This document shows positions 53,399 to 62,160 of a DNA stretch of 64,000 nt, piece after piece (positions within the stretch are counted from its first letter, which is position 1; the number at the start of each line of letters is the position of its first letter). A model generated the notes under the pieces. The model was given only the letters and a program-made list of their open reading frames with translations. It made no database searches and had not been told where the DNA came from. This DNA is from Panacagrimonas sp965216845 (GTDB taxonomy: Bacteria > Pseudomonadota > Gammaproteobacteria > Nevskiales > Nevskiaceae): NCBI GenBank assembly GCA_965216845.1, contig OZ244200.1, positions 1,674,001-1,738,000 of the forward strand. The letters run 5' to 3'. A program made the translations under genes and the position numbers.

Positions 53399-54906
53399 GG
53401 ATCATCCTGTTCGGCCTCAGGAAGCCGAATCACGAAGCAGGCGCCTGCCCCCGGACGCCTGGAATGTTTCAACTGGCCCCGGTGCGCGCTGATAATCGAG
53501 GCGCAAATTGAAAGACCCAGCCCCATGCCTTGCTGCTTTGTGGTGACAAAGGGATCGAACAGGCGTTTTTCGACCTCTGCGGTCAGGCCGGGGCCATCAT
53601 CTTCGATGCGGATTTCAATCCAGCCGCGCTCAGCCTGACGTGTCGACAGGCGCACTTGGCTTCCCACGCCGTTTTGCACGATGGCGTCGATCGCATTATT
53701 CAACAGGTTGATCATCACCTGTTGGATTTGCACCGAGTCGCCGACGGTTCGCGGTAAATGCGCATCCATCCGAATGTCCAGATCAAGGCCGGCACCACGG
53801 AACTGAAAATCGACCAGTTGCACGACTTCCTCGATCAGCTGGTTGATGTTCAAAGTCTCGCGCATCGCTTCCTTGGGCTTGGCCAGGGCGCGCAGACCAC
53901 GAATGATTTGACCCGCTCGGTCGGCCTGCGCGGATATTTTCTCCAGAATGCCGGGAATGTCCGCTTGCTGTTGATTCTCGATCATGCGTTTGCTGGCGCT
54001 GGCGTAGTTGCCGATTGCGGTCAGTGGTTGATTCAGCTCATGTGCGATGCCGCTGACCATTTCCCCCAATGAACCCAGCCGGCCGGCATGTACCAGCCGT
54101 TCGCGCAGGCTGTCGGCTTCGTGCCTGGCGTGGTGGATCGCCGTCTGGTCGATAATCTCGGTGATGAACAGGCAGGGGCCATTTTCATTGTCGCGCGCGC
54201 AGGCGGTGTGCAGGATCGCGAACAACTCGTCGCCGTTGTGGGTGTGAACGCGCACATTTCGGCGTTGCGTGCCGCCCGCCGCGCCCAAGGTGGCCAGGTC
54301 GGCACTGACCCTGCGGCGATCATCAGGGTGCAGTAGCGCCACCAGGTCCATTCCGCGCACCGCGTGGCGTGAAAATCTGAGCAAGCCGCGGCAGGCGCGG
54401 TTGATGTCAGCAATGCGGCCTTGTTGATCGCTGAGGAGTTTGGGCGTTGGACCGTGCTCGAACATCAGGCGCATGCGCTGCGTTGTACGCTTGAGTTCAA
54501 GCTCGCGCGATTTCCTGACACTGATATCTCGCAAAATGCCGACGAAACCGCGATCCTCACCGTTTCTGAATTCGCCGACGGACAAATCAACCGGAAAGGT
54601 GCTGCCGTCCTTGCGGCAGGCCGTGACTTCACGGCCGATGCCGATGATGCGGGCTTGCCGGGTGCGCAAATAGTTCGCCAGATAGCCGTCATGTTGCGAA
54701 CCAACCGGCTCGGGCATGAGCAGTCTGACGTTTTGCCCGATCACTTCTTCGGCCGTGAACCCGAACAGGCGCTCGGCCGAGGGGTTGAAGCGGGTGACGA
54801 TCCCACGGCTGTCGATCATCACAATGGCGTCAACCGCCGCGCCCAGTAGCGCCTGCAGCGGTCTGTTGTCATTGGCCTGGTGACCATCGTCTGACACGGG
54901 CGGCAT
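53395..54906 (-). CDS. FixL-like PAS-domain sensor histidine kinase
   Basis: 503 residues: PAS 1 (about 16-130, AIVMIDSRGIVTRFNPSAERLFGFTAEEVIGQNVRLLMPEP), PAS 2 (about 145-260), a histidine phosphotransfer helix with VSGIAHELNQPLTAIGNYASA (His289), and an HATPase domain with NLLNNAIDAI, EDDGPGL, and GMGLGLSICASIISAHRG. PAS 1 follows the FixL pattern through QHDGYLANYL and RIIGIGREVTACRKDGSTFPVDLSVGE. However, the residue before IIGIGR, where heme FixL has its ligand His, is Arg. No membrane segment, so cytoplasmic. Probably senses something other than heme-bound oxygen. Confidence 0.92.
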   Translation of the reverse strand: MPPVSDDGHQANDNRPLQALLGAAVDAIVMIDSRGIVTRFNPSAERLFGFTAEEVIGQNVRLLMPEPVGSQHDGYLANYLRTRQARIIGIGREVTACRKDGSTFPVDLSVGEFRNGEDRGFVGILRDISVRKSRELELKRTTQRMRLMFEHGPTPKLLSDQQGRIADINRACRGLLRFSRHAVRGMDLVALLHPDDRRRVSADLATLGAAGGTQRRNVRVHTHNGDELFAILHTACARDNENGPCLFITEIIDQTAIHHARHEADSLRERLVHAGRLGSLGEMVSGIAHELNQPLTAIGNYASASKRMIENQQQADIPGILEKISAQADRAGQIIRGLRALAKPKEAMRETLNINQLIEEVVQLVDFQFRGAGLDLDIRMDAHLPRTVGDSVQIQQVMINLLNNAIDAIVQNGVGSQVRLSTRQAERGWIEIRIEDDGPGLTAEVEKRLFDPFVTTKQQGMGLGLSICASIISAHRGQLKHSRRPGAGACFVIRLPEAEQDDP

Positions 54907-54967
54907 GGGTCACCGTTTGCCGACGCCGCTTTGTTCACCAGGGTTCACTGGTATCCATTCCCGGTCG

Positions 54968-55675
54968 CTAGGTTTTGGTTCTTGCACTCAATACGGTATC
55001 GAATGCCGTGAGCAGATCCTGCGCGAAGGCAGGCGCCATCCAGTGTTGGCACAGACTCCACAGGTGCAGGGTCACGTCTTTCAGGGCGGCCTTTGGTGGT
55101 GTGCGCGCCGATGGGTTTTCGATTTGTTGCGTGCGCAGCCAGTTCAGCAACAGGCCGTAGATGTTCTCCGCCAACAGTCGGAAGGTGTTGGGCGTCACCG
55201 GCTCCGCAAAATATTTCTGCTCTGAAAGAAACTCCAGGTCGGACACCATGGTGTCAATCATCCAGCGCCGGAGCTGGTCATACTCCTTGCGCAGTTTGGG
55301 GTTGTCTGTCATCAGAAACGCCAACGCATTGAAGTAGAAGCGAAAGTCCCAGAAAGTCTTGAGCAGGCGCACCAGATAGGCGGCGCCGTCCCTGGGCGAT
55401 TCGACTTCGACCGGCCGCTGCAGCGCCTCATGCACCCGTGCCTGCAGCGCTTCGACCGTGGCGCGAATCAGATCGTCTTTGCGCGGGAAGTAATAGGTGA
55501 GATTTCCAGGGCTGATTTTCAGGTCGGAACAAATGCGTTCAATGGTCACGCTTTGTACGCCGTGGCGGTTGAACAGTGCAATCGAGCTCAGGACGATGCG
55601 CTGTCGCGTGCCGCCGGCAGATTTCCCGAGCGGTTTTTTCGGCGCCTTGTCAGATGTCGCCTTTTTCTTGCTCAT
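54968..55675 (-). CDS. TetR-family transcriptional regulator
   Basis: 235 residues. A basic Lys/Ala-rich leader of about 22 residues precedes the helix-turn-helix (TRQRIVLSSIALFNRHGVQSVTIERICSDLKISPGNLTYYFPRKDDLIRATVEAL), which is typical for TetR. The ligand-binding half is alpha-helical with FRFYFNALAFLMTDNPKLRKEYDQLR, recalling the TetR group with a 'TetR_C' domain near RutR/acyl regulators. Stands 61 bp downstream of the FixL-like gene's start on the same strand. Its target and ligand cannot be deduced. Confidence 0.9.
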   Translation of the reverse strand: MSKKKATSDKAPKKPLGKSAGGTRQRIVLSSIALFNRHGVQSVTIERICSDLKISPGNLTYYFPRKDDLIRATVEALQARVHEALQRPVEVESPRDGAAYLVRLLKTFWDFRFYFNALAFLMTDNPKLRKEYDQLRRWMIDTMVSDLEFLSEQKYFAEPVTPNTFRLLAENIYGLLLNWLRTQQIENPSARTPPKAALKDVTLHLWSLCQHWMAPAFAQDLLTAFDTVLSARTKT

Positions 55676-55796
55676 GCGGCATTATCGCCCAAACTGTGCG
55701 GCCGCAGCTTGCATGGGAACGCTCGGCGTGGACCGCGATTACGTCAACACGGTCAGCGCAAACCGCGCAATGGTGGGCTGTTTCGGGGCGGCTGGT

Positions 55797-56825
55797 TCAG
55801 GCGGGGCTCAATGTCCGTCTGAGCGTTCGCCCGCCGGCTTGGTTGCGTGTTGCTTGCCTGGCGTGTCCACCGCTCAAGCCCATCATTTCACGCAAGGCTT
55901 TTGCGTCAACGGGTTGCGGCCGTTTGTTGAGTTTGTGAAAAGCTCGTTTCTTGCCAAGTTTCGCGGCCAGGCTCAGGTGCTTCTCGATTTGTTCGACATA
56001 GGGGTTTGAACCGCCGAAGTGTGCGTTCATGTAGCGGTGCACACCCTGGAAATAACCGTCCAGGCGGTCTTTCCATAAATGGCGATTGAAATCCGGGGTG
56101 CCGCTCAACAGGTCGTCCGAGGTGGGATACTGGCGTGGCTTTTCCCCCGGTTCGGACGTGCCCGCCATTCCGCAATAGGTGAACTCGCGGAACAGAAAAT
56201 CACGACATTTCTCCAGATAACAGCGGTCCGAGGTTTGCGCCAGGATATCGGCGGTACCCAGCATGAAGCCCAGCAGGCGATCCTTGGGGTGCTGCACGTC
56301 GATCTTGTCCAGAGCAATTTCATAGCCGGTGAAATGCACCACATGTCGCGCCAGATCCGCGTATTGACCCATGCCCACTTCGGGCAGGAAATCGGCGATG
56401 AATTCACCGCTGCGACGCACGTGGGTCAGGGTATAGGCTGCGCCATTGCTGGCCTGGTCATGATCGCTGCGCACATAACCCGCATCGTGAAAGATGGCGA
56501 TGATGATTCCCAAGGTGACGCGATCCGGCCCCAGCCGGTCCGTTTGCTTGACGCTACGCTCGTGGCCGTCCAGCAGCCGAGTCATCGCCAGCGCGCAGTC
56601 CAGGCTGTGTTGAACGTCGTGATACCAGGTGTCGCAGCCGTGATAGCCGGGCAGGGTGCCGGCGTAAAGCGCGGTGTAGCGCTCGATGGCGCGGGTTATG
56701 GCGGAGGCATCGGCTTGCGGGCTGAATTTTTGCAGCAGTTCAACAATGGCCGCGCACACCCGTCCGGGGTGAGAGACATTCACCCGATTGGTGACATCGT
56801 AGTGATTGCGCCGTGTGCTAGCCAT
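55797..56825 (-). CDS. HD-domain phosphohydrolase
   Basis: 342 residues from ATG 56825; a start at 56867 would add 14 atypical residues. Metal-binding residues lie in DTWYHDVQHSLDCALAM and IAIFHDAGYVRSDHDQASNGAAY (His-Asp pair, spaced as in HD/PDEase proteins), with ARHVVHFTGYE and LLGFMLGTADILAQ further on. The pattern resembles stand-alone HD hydrolases acting on nucleotides or cyclic nucleotides; the substrate is unknown. The last 25 residues are Arg/Gly-rich and likely disordered. Confidence 0.8.
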   Translation of the reverse strand: MASTRRNHYDVTNRVNVSHPGRVCAAIVELLQKFSPQADASAITRAIERYTALYAGTLPGYHGCDTWYHDVQHSLDCALAMTRLLDGHERSVKQTDRLGPDRVTLGIIIAIFHDAGYVRSDHDQASNGAAYTLTHVRRSGEFIADFLPEVGMGQYADLARHVVHFTGYEIALDKIDVQHPKDRLLGFMLGTADILAQTSDRCYLEKCRDFLFREFTYCGMAGTSEPGEKPRQYPTSDDLLSGTPDFNRHLWKDRLDGYFQGVHRYMNAHFGGSNPYVEQIEKHLSLAAKLGKKRAFHKLNKRPQPVDAKALREMMGLSGGHARQATRNQAGGRTLRRTLSPA

Positions 56826-56936
56826 GCTTACGTCCAGAGTCGTGCTCGACGCAGCTCCCCGTCCCAATAGTTTGATTGACTATAGACGCTTGGACGGCAT
56901 TCGTGAAGTCAGCGTGTCGCCAAATTGTGATGGGCT

Positions 56937-57704
56937 TCACAATTTGAAGTGCGCGATCACCGGGGTGTGGTCGGACGGACGCTCCAGCTTGCGCGGTGTC
57001 AGATCGATTTGCAGACGGTCAAGCTTCGCCACCAGCGGCTGCGAGGCCAGCACGTGATCGATGCGCAATCCCAGATTGCGACGAAACGCGGCCTGGCGAT
57101 AGTCCCACCAGGTGAAGCGATTGCCTTCGGGTGGCTTGGCGTCAAAACAGTCGCTCAGTCCCAGGTCCAGCAGCCGTTGCAGGCGCGCCCGTTCCTGATC
57201 GCTGCAGAGGATGCCGCCCTCCCACTTTTGTGCATCGTGCGTGTCCTCGGCGCGTGGCGCGATGTTGTAATCACCGACGATGGCGACCTTGTCATGCGTT
57301 CCCAACACTTGGTGAACATACTCACAAAGCGCGTCCAACCACCTCAGTTTATAGGCAAATTTTTCTGACCCCACCGACTGACCGTTGACCACGTAGACGC
57401 AAATCACGCGCACCCCACCAACGGTGCCGGCGATGACCCGCTTCTGCTCGTCGTCAAATCCGGGGATGTCCATGACCACGTCTTCGATGTCTTGCCGGGC
57501 CATGAGCGCAACACCGTTATAGGTCTTCTGGCCGTTGCTGACCGCTTTCCAGCCGGCGGCCTGCAGCGCCTCGTGAGGAAACTGCTCGTTCTGCATCTTG
57601 ATTTCCTGCACCCCCAGCACATCCACTGGGTCGGTCGCCAACCAGTCGTTGAGGTGTTGCATGCGCACACGCAGTGAATTCACGTTCCAGGTGCCAATCC
57701 GCAT
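56937..57704 (-). CDS. xth: Exodeoxyribonuclease III
   Basis: AP endonuclease and 3'-5' exonuclease in base-excision repair. MRIGTWNVNSLRVRMQHLNDWL, DVLGVQEIKMQNEQFP (metal Glu), YNGVALMAR, AIVGDYNIAPRAEDTHDAQKW, and C-terminal RIDHVLASQPL...RKLERPSDHTPVIAHF (catalytic Asp-His) are all present. 255 residues, matching the shorter ExoIII group. Divergent from tesB, with 58 bp between the starts. Confidence 0.96.
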   Translation of the reverse strand: MRIGTWNVNSLRVRMQHLNDWLATDPVDVLGVQEIKMQNEQFPHEALQAAGWKAVSNGQKTYNGVALMARQDIEDVVMDIPGFDDEQKRVIAGTVGGVRVICVYVVNGQSVGSEKFAYKLRWLDALCEYVHQVLGTHDKVAIVGDYNIAPRAEDTHDAQKWEGGILCSDQERARLQRLLDLGLSDCFDAKPPEGNRFTWWDYRQAAFRRNLGLRIDHVLASQPLVAKLDRLQIDLTPRKLERPSDHTPVIAHFKL

Positions 57705-57762
57705 TGTTTTGAATCTCGCTTTGGTTAGTCTTGATGTGGTTGGTTTCTAACAGAACTTTGTA

Positions 57763-58674
57763 ATGAACGCTTTGGTAGACGATTTGCTGCGGGTGCTTTG
57801 CCTGGAGCAGTTGGAAATGAATCTGTTTCGCGGCCCGTCACGTGATCTGGGCGGTCGCAGCGTGTACGGCGGACAAGTGATCGGTCAGGCCATGGTGGCG
57901 GCGAGCCACACGGTGGAAGATCGCGAACCGCATTCGCTGCACGCCTACTTTCTGCTGCCGGGCGATATGAACCTTCCCATCGTTTATGAGGTGGACCGGG
58001 TGCGCGACGGCAGTTCTTTCAGCGTGCGCCGGATCCAGGCCATTCAGCGCGGCCGGCCGATTCTTTCCATGATCGCCTCTTTCCACAAGGACGAAGCCGG
58101 GTTCGAACATCAATCGAAAATGCCCAAGGTGCCGCCGCCGGAAGATCTCAAGCCCATGCATGAGCTGGCGCAGCAATGGATTGCGGAAACACCCGACGTC
58201 AGCGAGGAAGCGCGCGGCGCCTTGCAGGCAGACTTCTTTTTGGAGTTTCGTCCCACCGAGCCGGCGAACCCCTTTGTGGGCCGATCGCGACCAAGCCGCG
58301 GCGCCACCTGGTTCAGGGCGCGCAGCAAATTGCCGGAAGAATCCTGGATCCATCGCTGCGTGCTGGCTTACGCCAGCGATTTTGGCTTGCTCGGCGCCGC
58401 CATGCGACCGCACGGAAGACCCTGGTTTGAGCGCAACATGATCGTCGCCAGTATCGATCACGCCTTGTGGTTTCATCGGCCGGCGCGGGTGGATGAGTGG
58501 TTGCTCTACACCACCGGCTCGCCGACGGCGCAGAGCGCACGCGGGCTGTCCTGGGGTTTGATTTTCGACCGTCAAGGCCAGCTGATCGCCAGCGCCGCGC
58601 AAGAAGGCCTGATGCGTCAGGTGGCCGAGCGCGATCATTGGGAACGACGCACCGGGGAGAACAACGGCGCCTGA
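57763..58674 (+). CDS. tesB: Acyl-CoA thioesterase II
   Basis: Double-hotdog thioesterase hydrolysing medium and long acyl-CoA. The N-terminal domain has FRGPSRDLGGRSVYGGQVIGQAMVAASHTV and HSLHAYFLLPGDMNLPIVYEVDRVRDGSSFSVRRIQAIQ. The second domain has ASDFGLLGAAMRP, MIVASIDHALWFHRPARVDEWLLYTTGSPTAQSARGLSWGLIFDRQGQLIASAAQEGLMR, which supplies the Asp (SIDHA), Thr/Ser (SP) and Gln (AQEG) active-site residues. 303 residues, normal. Monocistronic. Confidence 0.96.
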   Translation: MNALVDDLLRVLCLEQLEMNLFRGPSRDLGGRSVYGGQVIGQAMVAASHTVEDREPHSLHAYFLLPGDMNLPIVYEVDRVRDGSSFSVRRIQAIQRGRPILSMIASFHKDEAGFEHQSKMPKVPPPEDLKPMHELAQQWIAETPDVSEEARGALQADFFLEFRPTEPANPFVGRSRPSRGATWFRARSKLPEESWIHRCVLAYASDFGLLGAAMRPHGRPWFERNMIVASIDHALWFHRPARVDEWLLYTTGSPTAQSARGLSWGLIFDRQGQLIASAAQEGLMRQVAERDHWERRTGENNGA

Positions 58675-58824
58675 TGTTTTTCTTGGCCTGGGCCGTGTCT
58701 GCGGGCGTTGCCAGGCGGTATCCGAAAATCCGAGGCTTTGTTGTCTCCGGTCCGGGCTGGGTGGCCGTCGTTGATGGGCTTGGAAGAAGCCGCCTTTTGG
58801 GGAAACGTTGAGGCATTCGTCGCG

Positions 58825-59466
58825 TCAGGACGGTGCCGACTTTGGCGCCAATGCTTCAGCGTTTGCCTGCATCGCCTCAGCGCGCCAAACGATGCAACGA
58901 TTATTAGCTGGCATGGCATGGTCTTTTTCCAGACGCAAGCCGGCCTGCGCGGCCAGCTGATTCACCGCCTCAAAGTCGCGAATACCCATGTGAGGCGCGC
59001 GGCCTTGCAGCCATTGCTGGAATTGCGCATTGCTGGTGCTGGTGAACTGCCCGCCGTAATTGAACGGACCGTAAATGATCAGGCGCGCCGTGGGCATCAA
59101 GACAGACGGCAGTTTTTGAAACAGCCGGCAGACTTCCGGCCAACTCATGATGTGCAGGGTGTTGGCGCTGAATACCGCGTCGAATCTGTCCGATGGCCAT
59201 TGGTCGTTGACGTTGAGCGGCAGTGGCTCGGGCGTGTTTGGCAGTTGCGCGTATTCCATCCAGGCCCGAATCCCTGGCAGGTACTCCGCCTGATCCGAGG
59301 GTTGCCAGATGATTCGCGGCAACGCCTGGGCGAAATAAACGGCGTGTTGTCCGGTGCCGCTGCCAATTTCCAGCACCCGGTCTCCCGCCGCAAGATGCTC
59401 ATGAAGCACGCCAAGAATCGGTTCACGATTGCGTTCGCAGGAGGGCGAAAAAGGTTTGTCGTTCAT
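58825..59466 (-). CDS. DUF938 family SAM-dependent methyltransferase-like protein
   Basis: 213 residues. The start PFSPSCERNREPILGVL and the SAM motif RVLEIGSGTGQHAVYFAQALPRIIWQPSD are diagnostic of the DUF938 group. ANTLHIMSWPEVCRLFQKL and RLIIYGPFNYGGQFTSTSNAQFQQWLQGRAPHMGIRDFEAVNQLAAQAGL follow in the family order. The substrate is unknown. ATG 59466 is chosen because the family begins shortly before PFSPSCERN; the longer frame from 59514 adds 16 polar residues. Divergent from the MerR-type gene. Confidence 0.9.
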   Translation of the reverse strand: MNDKPFSPSCERNREPILGVLHEHLAAGDRVLEIGSGTGQHAVYFAQALPRIIWQPSDQAEYLPGIRAWMEYAQLPNTPEPLPLNVNDQWPSDRFDAVFSANTLHIMSWPEVCRLFQKLPSVLMPTARLIIYGPFNYGGQFTSTSNAQFQQWLQGRAPHMGIRDFEAVNQLAAQAGLRLEKDHAMPANNRCIVWRAEAMQANAEALAPKSAPS

Positions 59467-59532
59467 GATGTTATTTGATGATTGGCTGACAATGGCGGTA
59501 GAGTCCGGCGTCAAATTCAGATCGTAGTCGTG

Positions 59533-60384
59533 ATGGTAATCCGATCATCGAGTCGACGCGGCGCCAACAAGCGGGGGCGCCAGACTGCCGGCGGGAGTTC
59601 AGAAAGCGGGAAGCGTGCGACCAACAAAGGCGCCTATACCATTGATGAGCTGGCGCGCATCGCAGGTTCGACCGTGCGAAACGTCCGCGCCTATCAGGAT
59701 CGTGGCTTGTTGAGCCCGCCACAGCGGCGCGGTCGCGTCGGCATCTATGACGATGTGCATCTGGGCCGATTGCGCATGATCAATCAGCTGTTGGCCCGCG
59801 GTTATACGCTGGCCAATATTCGCGAAATGTTCGAGGCGCTGGAATCCGGCCTTGAACTGCGTCAGCTGATGGGTGTGGAGAAGGCGATCGCCTTTCCCTG
59901 GACCCGCGAAACGCCCAGGCATTACACCATGCCGGAGCTGCTGAAGATGTATGGCATCAGCTTTGATCCGCGGGTTCTTTCCAGAATCATCAAGCTCGGC
60001 ATTCTGGAGCCCGATGGCATGGGTTATCGCGCGCCGCGGCCGAAGATTCTTCTGGCCGGTGCCGAACTTGCCAAGCTGGGCATGAAAGTGGACGACTTGA
60101 TCACCGTCATTGAAAACCTGCGCGACAACGTCGAACGGGTCGCCGACGAGATGATCGGCATGCTGGCGGATTCGCTCGATCAGGGCGCCGAGGCACATGA
60201 TCCAACGCGCGATGATGTGCCGCGCGCAGCGCGCTTGATCGGCCGCCTGCGGCCGATTGCGGATATGGCGATCGAGTCGGAGGTTTCGCGCGCATTGGAA
60301 AGCTCGGTACAGCGATTACTGGGTGATCGGCTCGCCGAAGTGATCAATCAGCAAATCAATCTGAAGGCGGACAACCCCGAGTAG
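59533..60384 (+). CDS. MerR-family transcriptional regulator
   Basis: 283 residues. A basic disordered leader (MVIRSSSRRGANKRGRQTAG and on) precedes the MerR helix-turn-helix with wing (YTIDELARIAGSTVRNVRAYQDRGLLSPPQRRGRVGIYDDVHLGRLRMINQLLARGYTLANIREMFEA). The C-terminal half (about 170 residues) is an unusual, mostly helical effector domain rather than a short metal-binding loop and has no Cys, so it is not a metal sensor. ATG 59533 is chosen over a TTG at 59482; no strong ribosome site supports either. Target unknown. Confidence 0.85.
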   Translation: MVIRSSSRRGANKRGRQTAGGSSESGKRATNKGAYTIDELARIAGSTVRNVRAYQDRGLLSPPQRRGRVGIYDDVHLGRLRMINQLLARGYTLANIREMFEALESGLELRQLMGVEKAIAFPWTRETPRHYTMPELLKMYGISFDPRVLSRIIKLGILEPDGMGYRAPRPKILLAGAELAKLGMKVDDLITVIENLRDNVERVADEMIGMLADSLDQGAEAHDPTRDDVPRAARLIGRLRPIADMAIESEVSRALESSVQRLLGDRLAEVINQQINLKADNPE

Positions 60385-60412
60385 CCGCGCGCTCCAAGTA
60401 CGACAATTGGCG

Positions 60413-60805
60413 CTATGCCGAGAACAATGCAGCCCAGATATTCAGCGCGCCGGTGACGAGCAACAGGGCAAAACTGGTCAGCGCGCCGCTGACCCGACCG
60501 AAAACGAACTGGCTGGAGAAACTAAGCGCATAGCCATGCAGCACGCGGGCGGCGACCAGGCTCAGGCCGATCAGGTGCAGACTCCAGCCGGGAATTGCGG
60601 ACGAAAGCTCCAGCAAGGCCATCAACAGCAGAATCATGGGGGTGTATTCGGCAAAGTTGGCGTGGCCACGAATCAAACGCTGCATGTGTTGATCGCCGCC
60701 GTCTCCCAGATAGATGTTGCCGCCGCGCCGGCCGCCAACCACCTTGATGCTCAGTACCAGGAACCAGAGCGCCAGAATGCCGGCATAGAGTGGGGTAATG
60801 CTCAT
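60413..60805 (-). CDS. MAPEG-family membrane protein
   Basis: 130 residues with four membrane helices. The N-terminus MSITPLYAGILALWFLVLSIKVVGGRR and the central GDGGDQHMQRLIRGHANFAEYTPMILLLMALLEL (RxxRxHxNxxEYxP) are the signature of the MAPEG family (glutathione S-transferase-like, inner membrane). The ATG overlaps the MscS stop by 4 bp, so it is cotranscribed with the channel gene. Substrate unknown. Confidence 0.9.
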   Translation of the reverse strand: MSITPLYAGILALWFLVLSIKVVGGRRGGNIYLGDGGDQHMQRLIRGHANFAEYTPMILLLMALLELSSAIPGWSLHLIGLSLVAARVLHGYALSFSSQFVFGRVSGALTSFALLLVTGALNIWAALFSA

Positions 60806-61902
60806 GTGTTGCTCCCATACGTCGGAATGGATTGCGGCTTTTCGATATTCACCGCACCCTCCACAAACAGCGTGCGGGTGGGGTAGGCAAAGCCGATGCC
60901 TTCTTTTTCAAAGGCGCGAACCAAGGCCAGGTTGATCGCCTGTTGCGTATCCATGTATTTGTTGTAATCAGGGTCCTGCATCCAGTACACCACTTCGAAA
61001 TCGTAGGAAGAGTCGCCGAAGTTGATGAAGTGTGCACGATCAAATCGCGTCATGGACTGTAGTCCGATGATCTGCCGAACCATTTCCGGAATCCTTTCCA
61101 GTTGGTCCGGCGTGGTCTGATACAGCACGCCAAAACGGAACAGGATGCGGCGTTCGCGCATGCGCTTGAAATTGCGTACCCGGGCGCTCAGCAAATCACT
61201 ATTGGCGAATACCAGTTCTTCGCCGCCCAGACTGCGCACCCGGGTCGTCTTGAGGCCCACGTGTTCGACCTTGCCCATGTATGCGTCGACGATGATGAAA
61301 TCACCAATGACGAAGGGCTTGTCGACAACGATGGACAGGCTGGCGAACAGGTCACCCAGAATGTTCTGCACCGCCAGCGCCACCGCAATGCCGCCCACGC
61401 CCAGGCCGGCCACCATGGCGGTGACGTCCACGCCCAGATTATCCAGCGCCAGCAACAGTACCAGCGCCCACAGGAACAGGCGGCCGAGAAAGCTCATGGC
61501 CGCCAGCCCGGTGGCGGTGCCGGCGCCCGCATCCGATGCCATCGCGCGGGTTTTGTATCGACTCAGCCAGAAATCCAGACCCGCGCCGGCCCACAGACCC
61601 AACTGGGTGAATACAGCGATGGTCGCCGCGCCGCGGATGATCAGATCGACCCGTTCGGGCAGCGCCAGATAACGGGTGCCGACCAACAGCGTCACGAACA
61701 GAATCAGCGCCTGGCTGGTCTTGCGGACAACCTCAAGGATGGAGTCGTCCAGTTCTGTATCCGTGCGGCCGACGATCGCCGACAGATGATGCATGATCGC
61801 CATCTTGGCGATGCCAACCATCAGGTTGATGGCGAGCGCGATGCCCAGCGCGGTGATCCAGGCGGTCAGCGGATTGCCGAGAAGTTCGTAGGACAGGTCC
61901 AA
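60802..61902 (-). CDS. MscS-family mechanosensitive ion channel
   Basis: 366 residues. Four or five N-terminal membrane helices lead to the pore-lining segment MVAGLGVGGIAVALAVQNILGDLFASLSIVVDKPFVIGDFIIVDAYMGKVEHVGLKTTRVRSLGGEELVFANSDLL, the signature of small-conductance channels. A cytoplasmic cage domain follows. Starts with TTG at 61902; an in-frame TAA immediately upstream leaves no other choice near the N-terminus. Relieves hypo-osmotic stress. First gene of a pair with the MAPEG gene. Confidence 0.92.
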   Translation of the reverse strand: MDLSYELLGNPLTAWITALGIALAINLMVGIAKMAIMHHLSAIVGRTDTELDDSILEVVRKTSQALILFVTLLVGTRYLALPERVDLIIRGAATIAVFTQLGLWAGAGLDFWLSRYKTRAMASDAGAGTATGLAAMSFLGRLFLWALVLLLALDNLGVDVTAMVAGLGVGGIAVALAVQNILGDLFASLSIVVDKPFVIGDFIIVDAYMGKVEHVGLKTTRVRSLGGEELVFANSDLLSARVRNFKRMRERRILFRFGVLYQTTPDQLERIPEMVRQIIGLQSMTRFDRAHFINFGDSSYDFEVVYWMQDPDYNKYMDTQQAINLALVRAFEKEGIGFAYPTRTLFVEGAVNIEKPQSIPTYGSNT

Positions 61903-61950
61903 GCCTTAACACTCCAATAGGTAAAGCAGCATTACCCCTTGAGGAAACGC

Positions 61951-62160
61951 TTGCTTAGGGAAACACTGATTAATCTACTGCGCTCGGCATCTCGAGTTTC
62001 GGCGCTGCTCGTTCGGGCCCGAACCAGCCACTCACCCTCATGTATTTCAATACATTGCGTTCGCCGAACTGCGAAGCTGTGCTTCGTTCTCGGCTCACCT
62101 GTGCTCCGGCGCAACCCGAGATGCCTTCGCTCGCTACGATTCATCAGCGTTTGCTTAGCC
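61951..62160. repeat. Long imperfect palindromic repeat (MITE-like) between mscS and isocitrate dehydrogenase genes
   Basis: The left half (GGGAAACACTGATTAATC, later GGCATCTCGAGTT) matches the reverse complement of the right half (AAGCAAACGCTGATGAATC, GGCATCTCGGGTT), and the middle is ATGTATTTCAATACAT. The whole 210 bp folds as a long hairpin with mismatches. The right end reaches the TAA of the isocitrate dehydrogenase gene. It contains no supported gene; a similar AAACACTGATT end is seen at 52668. Confidence 0.75.
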
